This document shows, one piece after another, positions 50,052 to 60,134 of a DNA stretch of 64,000 nucleotides. Position 1 is the stretch's first letter. Each line of letters starts with the position of its first letter. Source of the stretch: Gemmatimonadaceae bacterium (lineage in GTDB: Bacteria; Gemmatimonadota; Gemmatimonadetes; Gemmatimonadales; Gemmatimonadaceae); assembly GCA_013697785.1 (NCBI GenBank), contig JACCWE010000014.1:1-64000 (forward strand), written 5' to 3'. Made by a program: the position numbers and the translations under genes. The notes below the pieces were generated by a model. It worked only from the letters and a program-made list of their open reading frames with translations. It had not been told where the DNA came from and made no database searches.

Positions 50052-50390
50052 ATGCGACGCACTGTCATACCCGCAACGATTCTGGTGCTTTCAGTTGTTG
50101 GCTGCAATAGGGGCGACGCCGGCGCCAACGCTGCGGGGACAACTAGCGCAAAGAAGGGTTACGCCTATGCGTCGTATGAGATTCTTCCGTCCGCGGACAG
50201 CACATCGAAGGGCGGATCAGTACATGATCTGCTAATTCATGGAGTCGCTGGAACTCCCGATAGCATAGTCAACGATACGACGCATGGACTGGAGATCATC
50301 ATCTTCGGCGTAGGAACGAAGGCCGACAGCGTTTCCAATTCCGGAACTCCTCACATAGTCGGTCCTAGCCCGAGAATGAGATTGCCTTAG
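50052..50390 (+). CDS. Small putative lipoprotein
   Basis: MRRTVIPATILVLSVVGCNRGDAGA (lipobox VVGC); downstream of the kinase on same strand. Confidence 0.6.
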   Translation: MRRTVIPATILVLSVVGCNRGDAGANAAGTTSAKKGYAYASYEILPSADSTSKGGSVHDLLIHGVAGTPDSIVNDTTHGLEIIIFGVGTKADSVSNSGTPHIVGPSPRMRLP

Positions 50391-50405
50391 CGTTCGAGTT
50401 GCTCC

Positions 50406-51224
50406 TCACAGCACCCGCCGCGCTGCCCGCAGTCGCCCCATCAGCGCCGCCGTGTATGCGGCGCCGCCATCGAGATGCTCCACAGCGAATCCGCCGCGCC
50501 CGATCGCCACGTGCATCAGCGTCCGCTGCTGTGCAACAATGCCGACGTGCGTGATGCATCCGTCGGCGCGGTCCGAGAAAAAGAGCAGGTCTCCTGCCCT
50601 CCACGCCTCAGGCACGAGCTCGAGCGACACGCCGAGCTCCGCCTGCTGTCGCGCATCCCTCGGCAGCGCAGCACCGTGCAGCTCGAACACCGTCTGTACC
50701 ATCCCCGAGCAGTCGGCTCCCCACGGCGTGATCCCGCCCCACTGATACGACGTGCCCCAGTAGTACCGCGCCGCCGATGCGCAGATTTCGATGCCGACCG
50801 GGGGATAGCGCCTTCGAATTTCCGCTTCGTCGAGCACTCCGCCGGCAACGATCTTCGCATCGCGCGCGACGCGCGCGCCGAGCGGCAGCGTGCGCTCCGT
50901 GTCGGCGATATCGTCGTATATCTTGCAGCCTAGCGAGTGTCGCGCAGTGGCGTTCCACTCCCTTGCTTCGCCGGCACTTCGCGGACGCGCATCGAGATAT
51001 CCTTCGTGCATCCACCCCTCGTAGCCGTCGGCGAGCCGCACGCGACGCCATCCCTCGCGCACCTCCAGGATCACCGCGAGATGCCCCGCCACGGACTGGC
51101 TCACCTGCTCGCTCGACGCCTTCGGTTCCGCCAGGAGCGGCGCAACCGCCGCGCGCACGAGCGAGAATGTCTCGGGGCTCACTCCCGCTGGCCGAGCGCC
51201 GAAGTCAGCGTGTACGACGCGCAC
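50406..51224 (-). CDS. NlpC/P60 (C40) family peptidase with N-terminal SH3-like region
   Basis: YYWGTSYQWGGITPWGADCSGMVQTVFELHGAALPRDARQQAELG ... AGDLLFFSDRADGCITHVGIV. Confidence 0.94.
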   Translation of the reverse strand: MRVVHADFGARPAGVSPETFSLVRAAVAPLLAEPKASSEQVSQSVAGHLAVILEVREGWRRVRLADGYEGWMHEGYLDARPRSAGEAREWNATARHSLGCKIYDDIADTERTLPLGARVARDAKIVAGGVLDEAEIRRRYPPVGIEICASAARYYWGTSYQWGGITPWGADCSGMVQTVFELHGAALPRDARQQAELGVSLELVPEAWRAGDLLFFSDRADGCITHVGIVAQQRTLMHVAIGRGGFAVEHLDGGAAYTAALMGRLRAARRVL

Positions 51225-51483
51225 CCGGAATCGGAATCGAATTGAAGGCCCTTGTCAGCTCGCGATCGGTCGCCGCGCCGAGCTGGCGCACGAGATCATC
51301 TCGCTTGCGCGCGCGCTTCACCGCCGTCGATGTGACGGGGCTCGCCAGCGAGCGATCGAGGGGCACGTAGAGGAAGCGACCTTTCCACTCGTCACTCACC
51401 GCATCGTACCACGGCTCCGCCAGCACGGTGAACGTCCGGTCGCCCAGGGCCAGTCGCTCACGAAGCACCACGCTATCGCTCAT
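51205..51483 (-). CDS. Hypothetical protein
   Basis: MSDSVVLRERLALGDRTFTVLAEPWYDAVSDEWKGRFLYVPLDRSLASPVTSTAVKRARKRDDLVRQLGAATDRELTRAFNSIPIPGARRTR; overlaps neighbours on both ends. Confidence 0.65.
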   Translation of the reverse strand: MSDSVVLRERLALGDRTFTVLAEPWYDAVSDEWKGRFLYVPLDRSLASPVTSTAVKRARKRDDLVRQLGAATDRELTRAFNSIPIPGARRTR

Positions 51484-51665
51484 TCCTTCACGGCCGCGTC
51501 CTTCGTTTTCGCCTCGCACGGGGAACAGAGGGTGACGCCCTTGAAGGTGCAGAGAAGACAGAGAAAGGTCCCGCAGTCGGCGCACGGATAGCCCTCGCTC
51601 GCGCGCTCCTCGTTGCCGCAGGCGCGACATACCATCCGATCCTGCTCTACGTTGTTCTCAGGCAT
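51480..51665 (-). CDS. Small zinc-ribbon/double CxxC protein
   Basis: VCRACGNEERASEGYPCADCGTFLCLLCTFKGVTLCSPCEAK - paired CxxC motifs. Confidence 0.7.
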   Translation of the reverse strand: MPENNVEQDRMVCRACGNEERASEGYPCADCGTFLCLLCTFKGVTLCSPCEAKTKDAAVKE

Positions 51666-51740
51666 CTCGCTCCTGGGTTCGAGTGCTCCTCGCGGGGCAG
51701 CGCCGCTCCGGATATGAACGATTCACCACCCGGTTACGTC

Positions 51741-53114
51741 TCATCCTTCCTGCGCGGCGTGGGTCAGGAGCTGCGGCTCGAGCTGATACTCCTTGATCTT
51801 GTTGATCAGCGTCGCGCGCGAGATCCCGAGCTCCCGCGCCGCGCGCGTGCGATTCTCGTTGTGCGCGCGCAGCGTCCGCTCGATGTGCGCCCGCTCGACA
51901 TCGTGCAGCGTCCGCGGCATGTGGCGCGCCGGGATCGAGCCCCCCGCGCGCCGTATGTCGGGCGGGAGATGCTCCACCGTGATCTGCTCCGACCCGCGCC
52001 CGACGATCATCGCGCGCTCGAACACGTTCCGGAGCTCGCGGATGTTCCCCGGCCACGAGTGGCGCAGCAGCTGATCGAGCGCGCCGTCGGAGATCTCGGC
52101 CGGCGCGTGCGGCAGCTGCTTCCGGAGCTCGCCCGCGATCCGGTCGATGAGCGCGACGATATCCTCGCGGGCACGCGCACGGAGCGGCGGCAGCACCACA
52201 GGCAGCACGCTCAGCCGATAATACAGGTCCTCACGGAAGCGTCCCGCCTGCACTTCCTCGACGAGATCCCTGCTCGACGTCACGATCATCCGGACGTCGA
52301 CGCTCACATCCTGCACGCCGCCGACGCGACGAAACTTTTGCGCCTCGAGCAGTCGCAGCAGCTTCCCCTGTACGGGCAGCTCGAGCGCCGCAATTTCATC
52401 GAGCAGGAGCGCGCCCTTGTCCGCCACCTCGGCGAGCCCGAGCCTGCGCACGGGCTCTTCGCGCGTGCCGCCGAACTCGTCGCCGAAAAGCTCCGCGTCG
52501 AGCGTACCCTCCCCGGCTCCCGCGCACGAGACTTCGACGAAGGGCTTGTCCGCGCGATCGCTCATCGCGTGCATCGCGTATGCCATCTGTCCTTTCGCCG
52601 TTCCCTGCTCGCCGAGCAGAAGCACCGTCGTGCGATCGCTCGACGTGAGAAGCTCGATCTGGTGCGCGAGCTCGCGCATCGCGGGTGATGTGCCGAGGAG
52701 CGCGCCGACGCCCTTGATTCCGCGGCGCTCGCGCATGTAGCGCGCGAGCTGGCGAAGGCGTGCCTTTTCGAGGCCGCGCTCCGACGCGAAGCGAAGATGA
52801 TCGAGATCTACGGGCTTCGTGAGAAAATTCTCGGCGCCTCGCTGCAGCGCCTGCACGGCGAGCGGGATGTCGCCGTGCCCGGTGATCATGATGACCACGG
52901 GCTCATCGGCGCGGATGCGCTCGAGGACGTCGAAGCCGCTCATGTCCGGCAGCTGCAGGTCGAGAAGCACCAGATCGGGGCGCGTGCGATGATAGGCCTC
53001 GATGCCATCCTCGCCGCTGTGCACGCGCACCACCTGATGCCCGGCGCGCTCGAAGAACGCGCCGAGTACGGTGGTCACTTCGGGAGTGTCGTCGATGACG
53101 AGAATCGTCGCCAT
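51741..53114 (-). CDS. NtrC-family sigma-54-dependent response regulator
   Basis: REC (LVIDDTPEVTTVL...LVLLDLQLPDMSG...FLTKPVD), AAA+ domain (LGEQGTAKGQMAYAMHAMS, LDAELFGDEFGGT, LLDEIAALE), Fis-type HTH (RAARELGISRATLINKIKEY). Confidence 0.93.
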   Translation of the reverse strand: MATILVIDDTPEVTTVLGAFFERAGHQVVRVHSGEDGIEAYHRTRPDLVLLDLQLPDMSGFDVLERIRADEPVVIMITGHGDIPLAVQALQRGAENFLTKPVDLDHLRFASERGLEKARLRQLARYMRERRGIKGVGALLGTSPAMRELAHQIELLTSSDRTTVLLLGEQGTAKGQMAYAMHAMSDRADKPFVEVSCAGAGEGTLDAELFGDEFGGTREEPVRRLGLAEVADKGALLLDEIAALELPVQGKLLRLLEAQKFRRVGGVQDVSVDVRMIVTSSRDLVEEVQAGRFREDLYYRLSVLPVVLPPLRARAREDIVALIDRIAGELRKQLPHAPAEISDGALDQLLRHSWPGNIRELRNVFERAMIVGRGSEQITVEHLPPDIRRAGGSIPARHMPRTLHDVERAHIERTLRAHNENRTRAARELGISRATLINKIKEYQLEPQLLTHAAQEG

Positions 53115-54583
53115 CAGCGCATCGCCGTCTGCGTCAGCATCGCGGCAACGGTCGCCAGAGCGAACGGCTTGCCCACGAAGGGCCGCCCCGCCCCGTGCAG
53201 AAATTTCCGCGCGGGCGGACTCTCGACGTCGCGCGTCGCGAATACCACACGCCCCGCATGGTCGGGATCGTGCTCGACGAGCTCCGTGAACAGCGACTCA
53301 CCCGCGAGATCCGCCATCTGCAGGTCGAGGAAGATCGCACCGTAGCTCCGCGTCGCCAACAGCGCCAGCGCAGCACTCGGATCGCCCACCGCGTCCGCGA
53401 AGCACCCGGTTCGCCGCAGATGCAGCTGGAGTGCCTGACGCATCGCCGGCTCGTGGTCGACGATGAGGAACCTGCGCTGCCGCGGGATCTCGACGGCGTC
53501 GCCCGCCAGCGCCGGCTGGGACGAGTCGTCGCGTGCAACGAGGATCGGAAGATCGATTTCGAATGTCGCACCGCCCCCCGGCGCCGAGTGCGCGCGAAGC
53601 ACTCCACCGTGCTGGCGCACGATACCGTGCGAGATCGCCAGACCGAGGCCCGAGCCTTCGCCGACGGCCTTCGTCGTGAAGAAGGGCTCGAAAACCCGAC
53701 TCAGCGTCTCCTCCGAGATCCCCGGTCCGTTATCGATCACACTCGCCACGATGCGCTCGCCTTTTCGCTGCGTGCGAAGCGTGATCACTCGCTTCCCCTT
53801 CTTTCCGCGCAGCGCCTGCTCGGCATTGATCAGAAGATTGAGCAGCACCTGCTGCAGCTGAAAGGGATCGGCCCACGTATGCGGGAGGTCGGGCTCGAGC
53901 TTCATCACCACCTGAATCTGATCCGTGGAGATCACGAATCGGCGGAGCGCGAGCGTATCGTCCATCACGCGGTTGAGATCGACGCTCGACCGCTCCGGCT
54001 GTCGCTGGCGGGCGAAGAGCAGGAGGCTCGACACGATCTTCGCCGCGCGCTTCGACTCCATCTGGATCGTGTCGACCGCGTCGCGCTGCTCGGCGTTGAG
54101 CGGACCCGCCCCTTCGAGCAGCTGCGCGAACGCGCTGATTCCCGCCAGGGGATTGTTCAGCTCGTGCGCGACGCCGCTTACCAGCTGGCCGACGGCAGCG
54201 AGCTTCTCTCGCTGGCGAAGCTCTTCGGCGAAGCGCCGCTCCCGCGTCACATCGCGAACGATGCACAGCGCGCCGGTCACGCGTCCGTGCTCGACGATCG
54301 GAGTCGACGTGATGGACCCGATGCGACTGCGCGCTGCGACGTCGCGAAATGATATTTCGGCCCGCTGGCGCCGGCCGGACATCGTCCCCTTGAACAGCCG
54401 ATTCGTGATCTCCTGCTGGTCGGGGTCCAGAAGCGAACAGCAGTGCGTGCCGATGAGGGCGCCGATGCGATGCCCCATCGCACGCTCCATGATGAGATTC
54501 ACGGATGTGAAATGGCCCGTCTCGTCGACCGTGAAAATTCCGTCTGCCGCCTGCTCGAACAGGCGTCCGTGCCGCTCGCTCAT
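53114..54583 (-). CDS. PAS sensor histidine kinase with C-terminal receiver domain
   Basis: PAS; SGVAHELNNPLAGISAFAQLL (H-box), NLLINAEQAL, VIDNGPGISEETLSRVFEPFFTTKAVGEGSGLGLAISHGIV; REC with FLDLQMADL. Confidence 0.94.
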   Translation of the reverse strand: MSERHGRLFEQAADGIFTVDETGHFTSVNLIMERAMGHRIGALIGTHCCSLLDPDQQEITNRLFKGTMSGRRQRAEISFRDVAARSRIGSITSTPIVEHGRVTGALCIVRDVTRERRFAEELRQREKLAAVGQLVSGVAHELNNPLAGISAFAQLLEGAGPLNAEQRDAVDTIQMESKRAAKIVSSLLLFARQRQPERSSVDLNRVMDDTLALRRFVISTDQIQVVMKLEPDLPHTWADPFQLQQVLLNLLINAEQALRGKKGKRVITLRTQRKGERIVASVIDNGPGISEETLSRVFEPFFTTKAVGEGSGLGLAISHGIVRQHGGVLRAHSAPGGGATFEIDLPILVARDDSSQPALAGDAVEIPRQRRFLIVDHEPAMRQALQLHLRRTGCFADAVGDPSAALALLATRSYGAIFLDLQMADLAGESLFTELVEHDPDHAGRVVFATRDVESPPARKFLHGAGRPFVGKPFALATVAAMLTQTAMR

Positions 54584-54651
54584 CAGCTCACCGCAGACTG
54601 CGAAGGTGCAGCAACTTCATGTACCCGAATGTACTCTCGCGCGAGGTTGGG

Positions 54652-55548
54652 TCAATCACGCCTCGCGACGAGCAGCCTCGCGGCGAGCGGCTCCACGCGC
54701 ACGGTGTACGGCGTCGTGCCCAACAACTCACCGTCGGCTTGATACAGTTGCGGTGGGTCGCAATCGATGCGGAACTCCACGCCACTCCGGTAGAGCATCA
54801 CATCGTCGCTGCGAAAGCTGCGGCTGAAGAGCCGCCAGGCGATCCGTATTGCGTCGAACGAGTGTGCCGGAGAGAAGACGCAGAGGTCGAGTAGTCCATC
54901 GTCCTGCCGGATCCCCGGGCCAAACGTGAATAGCCTGTCGAGCACCGTGCCGAAGTTCGCCACCATCAGCGAGGTTGCCTCGCGCTCGATCACCTCTCCA
55001 TCTGCCTCGACGCGCGCGTTGAAGGCGCGGCGATTGAGCCCGACCTTCACGCCCGTGTGCACATACGCGCCGATGCCGAATCGCCGCTTGGTGTCCGGAT
55101 CCGTCTCGTCGATCATCCGCGCATCGACGCCGACGCCCGAGCTGAAGGCGAAGCGCCGATCGCACTCGGGGATGTAGCCGAGATCGACCGACGCGAGATC
55201 GCCGTCCAACAGCGCCGGGACCGCGAGCTCGATTCGCCTCGGTGTTCGAAGCGCGCGCGCAACGAGATTCCCCGTCCCTCCCGGAAGCACCCCCACGGGC
55301 ACTCCGCTGTGTGCCAGCGTGCCGATGACCTCCATCGCCGTGCCATCGCCGCCCAGCGTGAACACCGCTGCGAAGTCCTTCGCGCGCTCGGCTGCGACGA
55401 CCGATGCGTGTCCCTGATGCGTGGTGACGACGACATCGAATTCCGCACCCGCCGCGAGAAACGCGGCGCGCGCCCGCTGCTCGAGCAGTCGCCCGCGACG
55501 CGCCGCCGGGTTGGTGATCAGCAGAATCGGGCCGATCAGAAGCTCCAC
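54652..55548 (-). CDS. Diacylglycerol/lipid kinase (DagK/YegS family)
   Basis: GTG start 55548; ILLITNPAARRGR...FTLGGDGTAMEVIGTLAHSGVPVGVLPGGTGNLVARAL. Confidence 0.93.
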   Translation of the reverse strand: MELLIGPILLITNPAARRGRLLEQRARAAFLAAGAEFDVVVTTHQGHASVVAAERAKDFAAVFTLGGDGTAMEVIGTLAHSGVPVGVLPGGTGNLVARALRTPRRIELAVPALLDGDLASVDLGYIPECDRRFAFSSGVGVDARMIDETDPDTKRRFGIGAYVHTGVKVGLNRRAFNARVEADGEVIEREATSLMVANFGTVLDRLFTFGPGIRQDDGLLDLCVFSPAHSFDAIRIAWRLFSRSFRSDDVMLYRSGVEFRIDCDPPQLYQADGELLGTTPYTVRVEPLAARLLVARRD

Positions 55549-58500
55549 TCGCGGAAGAGATCGAAGCCGAGCTGACGCGGGCGATTGCCAATGGTGCTCC
55601 CCCCTGTGCGACAGAGGAGCGACGTCGTCGACGGCTCGGAGCTCGCCTGCAGCGAGAAGTGCTGCGCGAGCCTGTACTCGAGCGTGATGCCGATCGTCGA
55701 CGTGAAGGTGCTCGTCGACTGGCCGCCGATGTTGCACAGCCCGGCATTCGCCGTGAGGAAGGCGCGCTGACCCAGCTGCTTGCCGAGGCCGATGCGCGAG
55801 CCCGAGAGAAAGCTGTTCGCGCTTTGATCGATCGACGTTTGATTCGTCGAATTCGTGCTTCCCGTCTGCACCTGCACCATGTCGAAGAAGCCGATCTGCG
55901 AGTTGATCGCGCGCTCGATCAGCGCGCCCGCACTCGGCAACAGCGCCTGCGCCACCGGACGCAGAGCGCTGTTGTTCGCGTCGCTCGAGCCGAGCAGCGA
56001 CGGCTGGCCGAACACCAGGTAGCTCAGGATCTCGGTATAGGAAAGCGCGATCCGTTCGTCGCTCGAGAGATCGAGCTTCGGATCGAGCAGCGTCCCGCCG
56101 ATGTGGGCGATGATGCGCACGTCCTGCGCGAGCTGATTCGCCTGTCGCACGGTGTACGTCGCCCAGATGTTGAGCGAGCCCGCCTGTTGCGGATCGTTGT
56201 AGAAGGTCACCGTTCCGCTGTCGACCTGGAACGTGCGTTGCACGAGGCCGAGATCGAGCCGATAGGTTCCGCGCTCCACATCGATCGACCCGTCGAGCCG
56301 CTGATTGGCCGCGTCCTTCCGCAGCGCGACCTGCCCGCCGAGCTTGATGTTCGCCTCGGCCGAGCGCAGCCACACATCGTTTCCGATCTCCACCTCGAGG
56401 CTCGGCACCTGCAGATTCTGGATCGCCACCTGTACGTCTCGACGCTGCTGCCCCAGGAAGGTGCGGCGGATCTCAACGAGATTCGTGTCGACGAGCGTGC
56501 CGACGTCCGGATCGATCGTCGGGTCGAGGCTGAGCGCGGTCTTCGCCGCGAGATCCGGCAGATAAAACGTCGCGCGCTCGACATTCACGTTGCCGGTGAG
56601 CACCATGTGGCTGAAGGGGCCGAGGAGCCGCACATCGTTGCTGATCTCGAGCCGCGCGAGCGAGCGCTTGTCGACGACGAGAAAGCTGCGCGCCGACATC
56701 GTGAGATCGAGCTGCACTTTGCTCAGATCGTCGGAGAGGTCCAGCATGTTTCCCAGCGCCAGCGTGCCGCGCAGCGAGAGCTTGCTGTTCGCCTCGGCGC
56801 CGCTCGCGGCCGAGAGCGTGTCGATGCGGATGCTGTCGGGACGAAAGCCGACGTCGGCCTCGAACCTTCGAAGGCGCGTGCCGAGCGCGGGAAGTCCGAT
56901 CTCGCCATTGCGCACGCGCATCCGGCCCGTGAACAGTGGGTGCGTCCACGTCCCCGAGAGATCGAGCGCCACGCTCGCCGTACCGGAGGGTCGCGAGAAC
57001 GACGGCGAGAAGGATTCGAGCACCGCGAGATCGAGACTGTCGCCCGCGAGATGCCCCTTGAGCGGCTCGTCGAGCATCCGCTGCTGCACCGGGAGCAGCG
57101 CGAGATTCAGCGGCCACGACCCGGTGAACGACACGACCGCGGTGTCGTGCCTGAAGACGATCATTTTCGTGTCGAGCAGTCGATTTGCGTAGGAGCCGTT
57201 GAGCGTGAAGTACGGGAACGCGACCGTGCCGAACGACACGTCCTGAAAGCGAGCGCCGAGCGCGATCACGGGCGCGCCACGCAGACCGGTGATTTCCATC
57301 GTGCCGGTTGCCGTGCCGCTGATCGGCGTCGCGAGCTGCGCGATCGCGCCGAGATCCGCGAGCGACACGCTGTCGGCGCGCATCGTGATGCTCACAGGGC
57401 GCGTGTTGGGCATGTCCGCGTGAAGCGCCACAATGCCACCCTCGCCACTGCGCGCGACGAGCGAGTCGAGCCGCGTTCCCGCGGTGTCGAGTATCAGCCG
57501 TGCGGGCGTGGTGATCCCCCATTCGTGGGCGTCGATCAGCCCGCCCAGGCTGTCGATCGCGAGGCTGAGCGAGTCGATCGAGCGGTCGAAGGAAAGATGC
57601 GTACCGGCAACGAAGCTTCCGCTCTTGCGATTGCTCGCGGCAGAGAGTGTGAGCTCGCCATGCGACTTGCTGTCGAGCTTCAGAGCGGCCTCGATGCTGT
57701 CGATTGCGACGGTCGCGAGCACGACGGAATCCGCTCGCCCGCTGATCGTTCCGCGCATGTCACCCGGAAGCTTCGCGACCGCGTAGCTTCCTCTGGCGTG
57801 CTCGACCTTGTTACCAGCGACGAACAGCGAGTCGCCCGCGATGACACCCCGCACCGTCACCGTGTCGATCGAGCCGAGCAGCATCCCCTCGGCGTGCGCC
57901 ATCCCGTAGAGCGAATCGCGCAGCTGTTGCGCCGCGAGATCGCGCTCGGACATGTGCACCGAGTCGCGCGGCGCGGAATCACCGGCGACGCGGGGGAGGA
58001 TCCACGGCCGTAGCCCGCCGAGCGAGTCGATTAGTACGGAGTAGCTCAGGGAGTCGACGATGCTCGGCGCGAGCCCCAGCGTTCCCTTCGCGAACACGCG
58101 CGCGGCGCTGCTCGCGATGCTCAGGGTATCGACGTGCATCCGCCCGTCACCGAAGGTCAGCGACGCGGTTGCCGAGCTCACGTTCACCGGCTCCACGCGC
58201 GACTGGTCGAGATCGAGTGTGAGCGACCCAGCGAGATTCGCGATCGAGTCGCCGTGGATGTCGAACGCCGCCCGTCCGGCGAGACTCGTGGAGGGCAGCG
58301 TCTTCGACTCCATGAGCGCGGCGACATCGAGGTCGGCGACACTCGCCGTGCCGCGCCCCGCAAGGCCGCTCACGGAGTCGAGATCGAAGTTGCCGTTCAC
58401 GACCATCGTCCCCGCATCGCCTGAGAGATTGGCGGTGACGTCGAGGTCGTCGATCGTCCCGCGGATGCGCATCGGCCCCGAGAAATTTCCGCGGAAGGCG

Positions 58501-60131
58501 AGCCCCGGATACGACAGCGCGAACGTCGTGAACGAGACGGGCTGCGCCTGCAGCGTGACATCGAACGCCGTGAACTTCGGATTCTGCGTGACCCGCCCAT
58601 CGCCGGTGAAGTTCGACGTCGGATTGTCGCCGTCGTGGTGCACCAGGTTCGCATCGTGAAAGCGCGTGTCGAGCCACGATGAGTCGAGCGTCGCAGTCCC
58701 CGACACCGTCCCCCTGAGCCGCGGGAAGCTCGCGAACAGATACTGGATCGTGCGCAGATCGAGCGTGGCGATGTCCACGTCCAGCTTGTGGAACTTCGCA
58801 TTCGATGGAACGAGGATGTCGAGCGCGCCGTGCACCGTCGCCTTCGTGATCGCGCCAGGCACGTGCGCATCGTGAAAGGTCATCTGGCCATCGTCGACGT
58901 GCCAGTCGGTCAGCAACCCTCCCGGTCCGCGGAGCGAGCCGGTGAAGTTTCCCTGCCAGTCCTCCGGAAACGGACCGCCCGCGATCGTGCGCAGCAGATC
59001 GAAGTCGAGCGGAGAGAATTGCGCATCGACGTTCGTCACCGCGAGCACCGGCAGCCCCACCACGAAGGTCATCGCCCCGGTGAGGTGCGACTTCGTGGAG
59101 CGCAGGTCCATTTTCGTGAGCCCGTATTCGAGCGCATGCGCGTCACGGAGGTTGTTTCTGATCGTGAGCTCCATCTTCCCGCTGCCCGTCTTCGGCAGCG
59201 TCGGATACACCCACGCCACGTCCTTCATGGAGACGGAGTCGGCCCACACGTGCACGTCGTAATGCGTCGGCACGGGCCCGTGCCACGAGACGAGCCCCTT
59301 CGCGTGCCCCGTCGATCCCGGCAGATCGAAGTGGTGAAGGTCGAAGAACACCGTGTCACCGATGATGCGCACCGGACCCGACGCGTTGCTCAGCTGCAGC
59401 GGCGGGTCGTTCTCGATCACGTTCATGATGCCGATCGAGATCAGCTTCCCGACGCTGTCGGGATCGGCGAGACGCACGTAGGGCGACCGCAGCTCGCCGT
59501 GCGTCCAGCGGCGCGTCTGCTTGATCCCTTCGCGCGTGCGGCGCCACTCGTGGTTCTTGTCGTTGAGTGCGACCTTGATCGCGCTGTCGCGGCGTGCGCC
59601 CTTGAGCGAGTCCGGCGGAGACCAGAGATCGGTGAGCGTGAACGTCAGGTCGTGCACCACCGCGCTGTCCATCACGATGTAATCGCCGATCGACCGGCTT
59701 CCGGCGATCCGCTGCTTCTTCTGCCCGTCCGGGAAGACGTGGCGGAAGCTCCACTGGTGATCCGCTCGGCGCCGCAAATAGACGTTCGGGCGGTTCACTT
59801 CGAAGTACGAGAGCAGGAGGCGCTTGTCGATCACATCGCGCGGATCGTAGCGGATGATGATCGGCCCCGTCGCGACGACGAGCGAATCCTCCTCGTCGCG
59901 GATCGCGATCGAGTCGAGCTCGACTCCGGTGAAGAGGCTCCCGGTGATGCGGCCGATGTAGATCGTGCCGCGGCTGCCCATCGCGCTCGTCACCTGCGCA
60001 TTGATCAGCGATCGAAGCCGCGCTCGGCCGAGATCGGTCTGCGTCGTCGCGAGGATCGCGCCGATCACGCTCATGCCGAGAAGCAGCAGGATGCCGGCGC
60101 TGATGAGCGCGACGAGACGACGGCGCGACAT
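55536..60131 (-). CDS. TamB/AsmA-like translocation and assembly module protein (DUF490)
   Basis: 1531 aa; N-terminal TM, long beta-repeat body, C-terminal ...LLDPKLDLSSDERIALSYTEILSYLVFGQPS... SRIGLGKQLGQRAFLTANAGLC typical TamB C-terminus. Confidence 0.92.
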   Translation of the reverse strand: MSRRRLVALISAGILLLLGMSVIGAILATTQTDLGRARLRSLINAQVTSAMGSRGTIYIGRITGSLFTGVELDSIAIRDEEDSLVVATGPIIIRYDPRDVIDKRLLLSYFEVNRPNVYLRRRADHQWSFRHVFPDGQKKQRIAGSRSIGDYIVMDSAVVHDLTFTLTDLWSPPDSLKGARRDSAIKVALNDKNHEWRRTREGIKQTRRWTHGELRSPYVRLADPDSVGKLISIGIMNVIENDPPLQLSNASGPVRIIGDTVFFDLHHFDLPGSTGHAKGLVSWHGPVPTHYDVHVWADSVSMKDVAWVYPTLPKTGSGKMELTIRNNLRDAHALEYGLTKMDLRSTKSHLTGAMTFVVGLPVLAVTNVDAQFSPLDFDLLRTIAGGPFPEDWQGNFTGSLRGPGGLLTDWHVDDGQMTFHDAHVPGAITKATVHGALDILVPSNAKFHKLDVDIATLDLRTIQYLFASFPRLRGTVSGTATLDSSWLDTRFHDANLVHHDGDNPTSNFTGDGRVTQNPKFTAFDVTLQAQPVSFTTFALSYPGLAFRGNFSGPMRIRGTIDDLDVTANLSGDAGTMVVNGNFDLDSVSGLAGRGTASVADLDVAALMESKTLPSTSLAGRAAFDIHGDSIANLAGSLTLDLDQSRVEPVNVSSATASLTFGDGRMHVDTLSIASSAARVFAKGTLGLAPSIVDSLSYSVLIDSLGGLRPWILPRVAGDSAPRDSVHMSERDLAAQQLRDSLYGMAHAEGMLLGSIDTVTVRGVIAGDSLFVAGNKVEHARGSYAVAKLPGDMRGTISGRADSVVLATVAIDSIEAALKLDSKSHGELTLSAASNRKSGSFVAGTHLSFDRSIDSLSLAIDSLGGLIDAHEWGITTPARLILDTAGTRLDSLVARSGEGGIVALHADMPNTRPVSITMRADSVSLADLGAIAQLATPISGTATGTMEITGLRGAPVIALGARFQDVSFGTVAFPYFTLNGSYANRLLDTKMIVFRHDTAVVSFTGSWPLNLALLPVQQRMLDEPLKGHLAGDSLDLAVLESFSPSFSRPSGTASVALDLSGTWTHPLFTGRMRVRNGEIGLPALGTRLRRFEADVGFRPDSIRIDTLSAASGAEANSKLSLRGTLALGNMLDLSDDLSKVQLDLTMSARSFLVVDKRSLARLEISNDVRLLGPFSHMVLTGNVNVERATFYLPDLAAKTALSLDPTIDPDVGTLVDTNLVEIRRTFLGQQRRDVQVAIQNLQVPSLEVEIGNDVWLRSAEANIKLGGQVALRKDAANQRLDGSIDVERGTYRLDLGLVQRTFQVDSGTVTFYNDPQQAGSLNIWATYTVRQANQLAQDVRIIAHIGGTLLDPKLDLSSDERIALSYTEILSYLVFGQPSLLGSSDANNSALRPVAQALLPSAGALIERAINSQIGFFDMVQVQTGSTNSTNQTSIDQSANSFLSGSRIGLGKQLGQRAFLTANAGLCNIGGQSTSTFTSTIGITLEYRLAQHFSLQASSEPSTTSLLCRTGGSTIGNRPRQLGFDLFREWSF

Positions 60132-60134
60132 CCG

